Of a stretch of 5,201 bases of DNA, positions 1 to 5,201 are shown one piece after another. Positions within the stretch are counted from its first letter, which is position 1; every line of letters begins with the position of its first letter. The DNA comes from DASYSA01 sp036003885 (lineage in GTDB: Bacteria; Acidobacteriota; Blastocatellia; UBA7656), in contig DASYSA010000491.1 in assembly GCA_036003885.1 (NCBI GenBank), positions 1-5,201 of the forward strand. Reading direction: 5' to 3'. A model generated the notes under the pieces. The model was not told the DNA's origin, searched no databases, and saw nothing but the letters and a program-made list of their open reading frames with translations. Made by a program: the position numbers and the translations under genes.

Positions 1-46
1 GAACGCAGCTCTACGCCCGCCGCAGTGGGCTCCTGTTGACGAACGA
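1..46. other. Short region downstream of the receptor, nothing definable
   Basis: These 46 bases follow the receptor stop codon. On the transcribed strand only a four-pair GCCC/GGGC stem is visible, with no following T-run, so a factor-independent terminator cannot be claimed. No tRNA, repeat or coding start is supported. Confidence 0.4.
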
Positions 47-3000
47 TCAGAAGGTGTACTTTAACGAGAGCTGCACATTGCGACCGGGACCGGCGCTGGA
101 CACCTGCCCGAACGTGGCGTTGGGGAGCGGAGTCGTCGGGTTCTCGAAGTGAGCACGATTGAAGATGTTTCTGATGTCGGAACGCAGCGAAAAATGTTGT
201 GACTCGGTAATCGGAATTCGCTTGATGATGGAGAGCGACCAGAGATTGATGCCTGGCCCGCTGAAGACATTGCGCCCGAGAGTGCCTGGCTGAGTGTAGT
301 CCACACCTGCCTGCTTGAACGCCCCCGGATCGAAGAAGAAGTTACCGGTCAGGGCGTTCCCGTTCACCACCAGAGTCTGGCTCTTGCGTGGATTGAGCCT
401 CTTGTAGGGACCGACGAAATCGGGAACGCGATATGGAACCGCTCCATTCAGAGGCCCAGCCCAAAACTGAACGATGTCGATCGGCATGCCTGTCCGGAAT
501 TCCGTTATGCCTCCTATTTGCCATCCGTTCACCACTCCGCCGAGCCATCCGTGCATGCGGGTTGGAGGAAACTCGTATCCGTAGCTAACAACAATATTGT
601 GACGGCGATCAAACGAAGAGCGCGCCCAGCGCAGCTGGTCCGGGCCCGCAAGCTGATCTGGGCTTGAGCCGTTGTCGAGCGATTTGCCCAGCACGTAGGA
701 ACCATCGAGCATCAATCCCTTCACCGGCCTTCTGGCGATTCTAAACTGAAACGAATCATAGCGCGCGCGGCCGCTGCTCTCTTGCGAGAGTACGCTTCCG
801 AGGGACGAGTACGGCCTGTGGCGTGGCGGTGCCTTGCCCGGGGCCTCAGAGACCGCGGCTATGTTCAGCTCGCGAGCTCGATTCAGCTTCAGGCTCGTGC
901 TCCCAACGTATGCGATCTCCATAAGGAGCGACCAACCGAGCTCGCGCTGCAGGCTCAGGTTGTACTGATATGTTTGAGCGGTCCGAAACGTTGGGTCGAG
1001 CGTGCGCGTGTCCGGCGTCCCGGTAAAGGCGCGTTTGCTGAGATCAATAGGCCATGGGTTGTCGAGCGTGCCGAAGGGGTTCGCAAAGGTACCGCCCTTA
1101 TTTCTGATCTGATCGAAACTGAGCGACTGCTTTACCGAAAAAGGTTGTACAAATGAGAACCGAGTGAAGCTGTTGCCGGCCGTCTGGTCGTAAAAGATAC
1201 CGCCTCCACCGCGAACCGCGGATTTGCCATTCCCAAATATGAAGCGAAGGAGTCCAGACTCCGGCTTCGGCGAGTAGGCGACGCCGATTCGAGGAGCGAG
1301 ATTATTCGCGTCTGCCGGGTATACGCCGCGCGGGACCCTGCCCAAAACAGGGTCAGGGTCGCCGGCAAACAGCAGGCCGACCGGCGCGTCCGGAAAGCGC
1401 TCCGAGCTTTGGCCGGGACGAAAAGCAGTCACCTGGTCCAGTTTGTCGGTGAGCGGGGGCGCCAGTTCATAACGAAAGCCCAGGTTGAGAGTGAGGTTCG
1501 GCTTAAGCCGCCAGTCGTCCGCCGCGTAGAAGTAGTAGGATCGCTGCCTCGGGTAGATGCTGCTTCCGCTGGCCTGGGTGAAGCTGATCGCCTTACCTAA
1601 AAGGAAATCGCTCACAAAGTTGAGCGTGTACGCGTTGGAGAATACAAAGTGGCCGTTGTCGCTTTCAGTGACCGATTGTTGTTTGAACCCTCGAGTCTCC
1701 GCGCCGAACTTGAGAACACCGTTCAGCTTCGCCAACGAGACATCTTCCTTGATCTGCCAGGTCGTTTTGGACGTCTCGCTCGGGCTGCCGTCAGCGATGG
1801 ACATGCCGCTCGGGAGAATACCCACAGATGGCAGGGTCGGGAATCTGGAGGACTGTGGATGGACTCCGACGAACCCAACGTCCTCGGGAAGGATTCCGCT
1901 GGCGCCCGGAAAGGAGAAACTTCGGATGGAATCGTAACGCGCGAAGGTGAGCGTGAGCTGGCCTACTGCTCGAGGCGAGAAGCTATGAGTTTCTCGCACC
2001 GTCAGATTAGTATTCGTCGAGTCCCGGTCGTCCCTGGATCCTACCGGCAGGATGGGAGTTCCGTTGCTGACCACCGACGAGGTGCGGATGAGCACGGCGC
2101 TAAGGCTGTCTGACTTGCTCAACTTGCCATCCAGCCGCGACGTCAACTGGCCGGTCAAGGCCTGGTCGAGCAAAAGCTGGCGGAACAAGCGGTCCCCTTC
2201 GTTCGGCAAAGGTATGAAGCGGTCCATGTAAAGTCGCGCCAGCAGGTCGATGCGGTCGGCCGGGATGAAACCGCGAGGGAACGGCTTTAACGTGAGAGGA
2301 TCGCGTGGACCGCTGAGGTCAGCCGAACGTGAGAAGTCGCCTTGACGCTCCCTTTCGGTCCAGACCAATATCGGAGCTGAAGTCTTCTCCTGCCGATACC
2401 GAGTTCGTTCGTAATCGAAGAAAAAGAGAAGTTTCTCAGCAGGCTCGAATAGCCGGGGCACGACTACGGGACCGCCCAATTGGCCTCCGAAGGTCTTCAA
2501 TCTCTCGATCGGCACTCTTGAATCAAAAAAGCCGCGCGCGTTGAGCGCTTCGTTCATCAAGTAGTAGCGGGCGTTACCGCTGTACCTCGTGGTACCGGAC
2601 TTGATCACCGCGTCGAGGATGCCGCCCGAGTTGCGACCCTGTTCGGCTCCATAGTTGTTGGTGGCGACGATGAACTCCTGCAGGACGTCCGGATTGGGAA
2701 GCGGCGAGGAGGCGCGATTGTACTCGAGGTCGTTGTTGTCCCCGCCCTCGAGGTTGAAGTTGATCGACGAGGGCCGCGAGCCATTGACGCTCATCTGCGA
2801 CCCCAGCCTGTTCACCAGGGCATCGGCGGAACCGGTCGCCGAGGTAGGAGATACTCCGGGCACAAGAAACGGAAGAACGGCCAGGCCATTGCGGCCCAAC
2901 GCCGTCGACCACACCGGAAGCGCCGCCACTTGCCTGCCGGTCATAGAGTACTTCAATGTGGCGCTGCCGATGTCGATGTGATTGCCCTGAATATCAGCGC

Positions 3001-3430
3001 TCTTGCCGGTAGCCTGAACGGTTATCGATTCAGACAGGTCTCGCGGCCGAAGCGTGATCGTGAGGATGCGGTTGGCGCCGGATTCGAGAATCAAATCTTC
3101 AGTGAGCATTCTGAAGCCCGGCATCTCCACCGTCAGAGCATATTCACCAGCATCCAGCATCGCGATCACGAAGTAACCATTGCTGTCGGTCGTCACCTGG
3201 CGCTCGATTCCGTTTCCTGAATTCAGGACGGTTACTCGGACGTCAGGCACCACCGCCCCGGTCTGGTCTTGAACCGTGCCACTCAGCGTGGCGGCGATCA
3301 CCTGCGCTCTCGCCTCAGGCACTCCGGGACGGCAGCCCCGATCAGATGGACCGATGCCAAGAACAAGAAGACACAGGCAGATGACTCGGGCGAGCACACC
3401 GGAGGAAAAGTTGCCACAACGTACTTTCAT
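47..3430 (-). CDS. Oar-like TonB-dependent outer-membrane receptor with N-terminal carboxypeptidase-regulatory-like domain
   Basis: This complete 1127-residue protein is predicted to be an outer-membrane beta-barrel that imports or binds an unknown ligand using TonB energy. Residues 1-42 look like a Sec signal peptide: basic start, hydrophobic core around 16-27, and cleavage after the A-R-A at 40-42. Residues about 46-128 form a carboxypeptidase-regulatory-like (CNA-B type) beta-sandwich (SGTVQDQTGAVVPDVRVTV, then TDSNGYF and AGEYALTVEMPGF). SITVQA at 135-140 resembles a TonB box. The plug spans about 150-280 (SVNGSRPSSINFNLEGGDNN at 214-233). The barrel follows, with family-typical stretches FFFDYERTR (336-344), YAADDWRLKPNLTLNLGFRY (635-654), LAPRIGVAYSP (711-721), VRGGGGIFYD (739-748), YNLSLQREL (823-831), DRRHNIVVSYGYEFP (941-955) and a C-terminal Phe for BAM-dependent insertion. 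No STN signalling domain is present. All four cysteines (5, 18, 20, 33) lie in the signal peptide, so the mature protein is cysteine-free. Family placement is confident; the substrate is unknown. The ATG at 3428-3430 is chosen because it immediately precedes a proper signal peptide. Confidence 0.93.
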   Translation of the reverse strand: MKVRCGNFSSGVLARVICLCLLVLGIGPSDRGCRPGVPEARAQVIAATLSGTVQDQTGAVVPDVRVTVLNSGNGIERQVTTDSNGYFVIAMLDAGEYALTVEMPGFRMLTEDLILESGANRILTITLRPRDLSESITVQATGKSADIQGNHIDIGSATLKYSMTGRQVAALPVWSTALGRNGLAVLPFLVPGVSPTSATGSADALVNRLGSQMSVNGSRPSSINFNLEGGDNNDLEYNRASSPLPNPDVLQEFIVATNNYGAEQGRNSGGILDAVIKSGTTRYSGNARYYLMNEALNARGFFDSRVPIERLKTFGGQLGGPVVVPRLFEPAEKLLFFFDYERTRYRQEKTSAPILVWTERERQGDFSRSADLSGPRDPLTLKPFPRGFIPADRIDLLARLYMDRFIPLPNEGDRLFRQLLLDQALTGQLTSRLDGKLSKSDSLSAVLIRTSSVVSNGTPILPVGSRDDRDSTNTNLTVRETHSFSPRAVGQLTLTFARYDSIRSFSFPGASGILPEDVGFVGVHPQSSRFPTLPSVGILPSGMSIADGSPSETSKTTWQIKEDVSLAKLNGVLKFGAETRGFKQQSVTESDNGHFVFSNAYTLNFVSDFLLGKAISFTQASGSSIYPRQRSYYFYAADDWRLKPNLTLNLGFRYELAPPLTDKLDQVTAFRPGQSSERFPDAPVGLLFAGDPDPVLGRVPRGVYPADANNLAPRIGVAYSPKPESGLLRFIFGNGKSAVRGGGGIFYDQTAGNSFTRFSFVQPFSVKQSLSFDQIRNKGGTFANPFGTLDNPWPIDLSKRAFTGTPDTRTLDPTFRTAQTYQYNLSLQRELGWSLLMEIAYVGSTSLKLNRARELNIAAVSEAPGKAPPRHRPYSSLGSVLSQESSGRARYDSFQFRIARRPVKGLMLDGSYVLGKSLDNGSSPDQLAGPDQLRWARSSFDRRHNIVVSYGYEFPPTRMHGWLGGVVNGWQIGGITEFRTGMPIDIVQFWAGPLNGAVPYRVPDFVGPYKRLNPRKSQTLVVNGNALTGNFFFDPGAFKQAGVDYTQPGTLGRNVFSGPGINLWSLSIIKRIPITESQHFSLRSDIRNIFNRAHFENPTTPLPNATFGQVSSAGPGRNVQLSLKYTF

Positions 3431-3441
3431 CTCTTTCTCTC
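3431..3441 (-). promoter_or_regulatory. Weak purine-rich ribosome-binding region of the receptor gene
   Basis: The mRNA reads GAGAGAAAGAG directly before the receptor ATG. GAGAG lies about six bases upstream of the start and is the best Shine-Dalgarno-like match, but it lacks a full GGAGG core. Its 5' edge overlaps the downstream GCGAGA repeat copy, so accessibility could depend on local folding. The site supports, but does not by itself prove, the ATG at 3428-3430. Confidence 0.45.
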
Positions 3442-3460
3442 GCCAGCGAGATTCTCTCGC
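3435..3460 (-). promoter_or_regulatory. Nested inverted/direct repeat next to the receptor start codon
   Basis: On the mRNA strand, GCGAGAGAA occurs twice (complements of 3452-3460 and 3435-3443), with TCTCGC (complement of 3446-3451) between the copies. TCTCGC is perfectly complementary to the GCGAGA in either copy. It can pair upstream with a 3-base GAA loop, or downstream as five pairs closing a 4-base loop, and the downstream option covers part of the purine-rich ribosome-binding region. This could be a translational switch, a DNA-binding operator, or chance. The repeat itself is seen directly; any function is inference. Confidence 0.35.
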
Positions 3461-3508
3461 TTTTCCATTCGGACGCAGTTTTCTACTTGTCAGCCTCCGT
3501 CCTAACTG

Positions 3509-5201
3509 TCACTGCCATTCTTGAAGCTTTGCCGCGAGCGCTTCGACGCGCCGCAGCATCTGCCAGAACTGGTCGCTCTTAACATAATGCGGCTGGTCAC
3601 CCGCTGACAGAGCAAAAGCCATCCGAATCGCCTTCTCGTTAGAGGAGGATGCATCGAGAAGCCGCTGTATTGCCGCGGTCCTATCCGCGAAGGTCTCGCC
3701 ATCCCTGTCATCCTTCCCATCGAGTGCGGGCGCCTGGGCGAAAAAGATCGGCTGAAGCTCCAGGCGGAGAGCCTTCGTCTCCCGCTCGACAACCCGCGCG
3801 TGTTCGCGGATCATCGCTCGGATTCTGGACTGAGCAGCTCCGTCGCCGGCAACGCCTCCACGAGAGAGCTCGCTCAAATGGCGCTTGAGGGCCCATGCAT
3901 GCCGCAGAGCCTCTCGAGATCTGTTGAGCATTCTTGCCGAGAAGCGGCCGGCCTCCTCTTCAACCCGGGCGGCGTCCTCAAAACGCTGTGAAAAGTACGA
4001 TCTGAGATCGGCGTAGGCGGGCACCTGATCTCGTGCTCTCTCGACTCTTCCGAGTTTCGGCGGGGCGGACGAGAGAACGACCTGTCGCTGAGCAGCTTCG
4101 GCGAAGGTGCTGACTTCTACCTTGACTGCCGGCTTTTGCATGACGCCGGCGAGAGCGCGGAGGACCTCGGCCTTTCGTGCCTCAGTCTCGACTATGGCTT
4201 GAACCTGTAGTATTCCGCCGGCGGTGGTCACCTCGGACTGCTCGCGAAGACATACTCCTACGCCGTGCATCTGGTAAAGAGCCTCCGCTTCAACGTCGGC
4301 GAGCTCAGCGGCGCTCAGCGTCACTGGCTCGAGCGCCAGACCGCCGGCCTCAGTCCCCTGGGTGAGGGTGGGCCGGGCGCGATCCGACGCTCCACTTAAC
4401 AGTTCGTGGTCGGGTTCAAAGATCTTTGGCGCGATCGTCGACGCTGGTAGCCGTTCAAAGAGGCTTTCGACCAATCGGTATTCGCGGAGCCCGGCGGCGC
4501 TGCGCACGAGCAGAGTCTGCTCGACCGGGTGGAGGTCGTCCCGATTGAGCACAAGCGTTGCTCTCACGATCTCCATGGCTGGGCCGCTCGGGTCCTCATA
4601 TGAGATGACATAAGCTCCGCTTCGTTCCTGGACTGTCGCCTTATCGACTCGAGGGATGAGCGAGAGATAAGTTCTCGCCGAAGGATCAAACAGCCATATG
4701 GACGCGACATCGAACGAGACCGGCGTCTCGCTCTCCTGGCTCAGCGCCTCCGGGTGAAGTCCCTTGCGATATATCATTCGCGACCCATCGTCCTTGCTCC
4801 AGACGCCGGCTATGAGTTTCCCCTGTTCATCGTAGAACCGGCGCGCCTTGAGCGCGTTTTTTCCGCCTGCCCACGACTCGATGCGCCTCCGGCTGACCGG
4901 CGAACCACTGCCAGGCACTCGTTCCTCGAGGCTCAGGGCGCGGTGGACAACGAAGCTGGAATCGGCTCTGGCGGCCTCTTCCAAGGCGCCTGCCCGGCGC
5001 AACAACTCTGACGCAAGCGCCGGACGGCTGGGCACTCTGAAGAAAGTCAGAATCCCAATCAATAAGATCACCAGCGCGGCAGTAATCGACGCGGGCCGAA
5101 GCAGAACTCCCGAAGCAGCAATTCGCCGCCACCAATCGGAAAGGAGACTCGCGCGCGGTGCCGAGGCGGGCAGGGCACGAACGGCCGCCGTCGCTTCTCC
5201 C
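3509..5201 (-). CDS. Membrane-anchored protein with LolA/RseB-like periplasmic domain, BON-like module and helical C-terminus (5' partial)
   Basis: The frame is open from the right edge to a TGA at 3509-3511, giving 563 visible residues; the start lies outside the window. Numbering visible residues from the edge, 1-35 are Ala/Arg-rich with WWRR at 23-26, and about 36-54 form one transmembrane helix (PASITAALVILLIGILTFF). The positive charges before it suggest N-inside topology, with the rest periplasmic. Residues about 83-265 are beta-rich, with RRFYDEQGKLIAGVW, a DPSARTYLSL strand, LNRDDLHPVEQTLLV, REYRLVE and PKIFEPDHEL; the pattern recalls LolA/RseB-like lipid or lipoprotein-sensing domains. 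Residues about 295-369 resemble a BON-like alpha/beta unit (LQVQAIVETEARKAEVLRAL). Residues about 390-563 are charged and largely helical, ending LQEWQ. There is one visible cysteine (317). A GTG at 5069-5071 could give a 520-residue product but would start inside the membrane helix, so it is disfavoured. The unseen N-terminus could be a zinc-finger anti-sigma domain, as in similar architectures, but that is inference. The protein precedes the receptor gene by 78 bp and is probably co-transcribed. No gene name is recognised. Confidence 0.8.
   Translation of the reverse strand, partial: GEATAAVRALPASAPRASLLSDWWRRIAASGVLLRPASITAALVILLIGILTFFRVPSRPALASELLRRAGALEEAARADSSFVVHRALSLEERVPGSGSPVSRRRIESWAGGKNALKARRFYDEQGKLIAGVWSKDDGSRMIYRKGLHPEALSQESETPVSFDVASIWLFDPSARTYLSLIPRVDKATVQERSGAYVISYEDPSGPAMEIVRATLVLNRDDLHPVEQTLLVRSAAGLREYRLVESLFERLPASTIAPKIFEPDHELLSGASDRARPTLTQGTEAGGLALEPVTLSAAELADVEAEALYQMHGVGVCLREQSEVTTAGGILQVQAIVETEARKAEVLRALAGVMQKPAVKVEVSTFAEAAQRQVVLSSAPPKLGRVERARDQVPAYADLRSYFSQRFEDAARVEEEAGRFSARMLNRSREALRHAWALKRHLSELSRGGVAGDGAAQSRIRAMIREHARVVERETKALRLELQPIFFAQAPALDGKDDRDGETFADRTAAIQRLLDASSSNEKAIRMAFALSAGDQPHYVKSDQFWQMLRRVEALAAKLQEWQ
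5039..5092 (-). other. Single transmembrane segment of the partial upstream protein
   Basis: About 18 codons encode an uninterrupted hydrophobic run (ASITAALVILLIGILTFF). It is flanked by Arg residues before it (RR and R of WWRRIAASGVLLRP) and by RVPSRP after it. This is a typical single-pass anchor and divides a short presumably cytoplasmic part from a periplasmic part of roughly 500 residues. A cleaved signal peptide is less likely, because at least 35 residues precede it and no clear cleavage motif follows directly, although ALAS about ten residues later could act as one if translation started at the GTG. Confidence 0.75.

Larger units (their letters stand above)
3431..3508 (-). other. Short intergenic spacer between the two genes
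   Basis: This 78-base spacer separates the upstream TGA from the receptor ATG. No T-tract terminator and no convincing -35/-10 pair is visible; a CTGACA at 3488-3493 has no good -10 partner at the right distance. A GGAGG (complement of 3494-3498) has no ATG, GTG or TTG at a suitable distance downstream. The spacing and lack of signals favour co-transcription of the two genes, without excluding an unrecognised internal promoter. The receptor-proximal part contains the repeat structure described separately. Confidence 0.6.

Noticed and set aside
1..46. Factor-independent terminator after the receptor gene
   Set aside because: Only a four-pair GCCC/GGGC stem with a long loop is visible and no T-run follows before the window edge.
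782..1156. A 124-residue plus-strand open frame, and other plus-strand frames within 1409-2113 and 2329-3220
   Set aside because: They lie antisense to the receptor gene, whose protein has clear family motifs throughout. Their translations are Arg-rich with no recognisable domain, as expected of shadow frames in GC-rich coding DNA.
2574..2912. A 112-residue minus-strand frame inside the receptor gene
   Set aside because: It is an alternative frame over the plug region of the receptor, rich in Arg, Gln and Gly with no domain, and is best explained as a shadow.
3330..3345. Lipoprotein signal in the receptor N-terminus (Cys33)
   Set aside because: The residues before Cys33 are Asp-Arg-Gly, which do not match a lipobox. 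The A-R-A at 40-42 fits ordinary signal peptidase cleavage better.
3431..3511. Possible stop-codon readthrough fusing the two proteins
   Set aside because: The two genes are in the same frame, separated by a single TGA followed by C (a leaky context in some bacteria) and 26 sense codons. However, an open run this short is expected by chance in GC-rich DNA, and a fusion would bury the receptor signal peptide in mid-protein.
3269..3524. Plus-strand frames spanning the intergenic spacer
   Set aside because: They overlap the receptor signal-peptide coding region antisense and the spacer. They have no ribosome-binding site of note and no recognisable product.

Overview
The window reads as GC-rich chromosomal DNA from a Gram-negative bacterium, most likely an acidobacterium or close relative. 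The main reason is the large outer-membrane receptor on the minus strand. It has the layout typical of the very expanded Oar-like TonB-dependent transporter family of Acidobacteriota: a signal peptide, a carboxypeptidase-regulatory-like domain, a plug, then a very long beta-barrel ending in Phe. The phylum assignment comes from family resemblance and was not tested by a search.

Both genes lie on the minus strand, so the window reads from its high-coordinate end to its low end. The first gene (3509 to the right edge) is incomplete at its N-terminus. Its visible part has a short basic, presumably cytoplasmic segment, one transmembrane helix, a beta-rich extracytoplasmic domain resembling the LolA/RseB fold, a small BON-like alpha/beta module, and a long charged helical C-terminus. 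The reading frame stays open through the edge, so a GTG start at 5071 would lie inside the membrane helix and is unlikely to be real. After a 78-bp gap comes the complete 1127-residue receptor (47-3430). The gap has no convincing promoter or terminator, but it does have a small nested inverted/direct repeat overlapping the receptor's ribosome-binding region. The last 46 bases, downstream of the receptor, show nothing definable.

The two genes probably form one transcription unit: a single-pass inner-membrane protein with a large periplasmic sensor-like part, followed by an outer-membrane receptor. This is reminiscent of anti-sigma/RseB-type envelope sensing paired with an outer-membrane transporter, but no sigma factor, zinc-finger anti-sigma domain, FecR domain or receptor STN signalling domain is visible here, so a regulatory role is inference. 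No RNA genes, mobile elements, CRISPR arrays or tandem repeats were seen. Apart from the unusual domain combination of the upstream protein, the region looks ordinary for its group.
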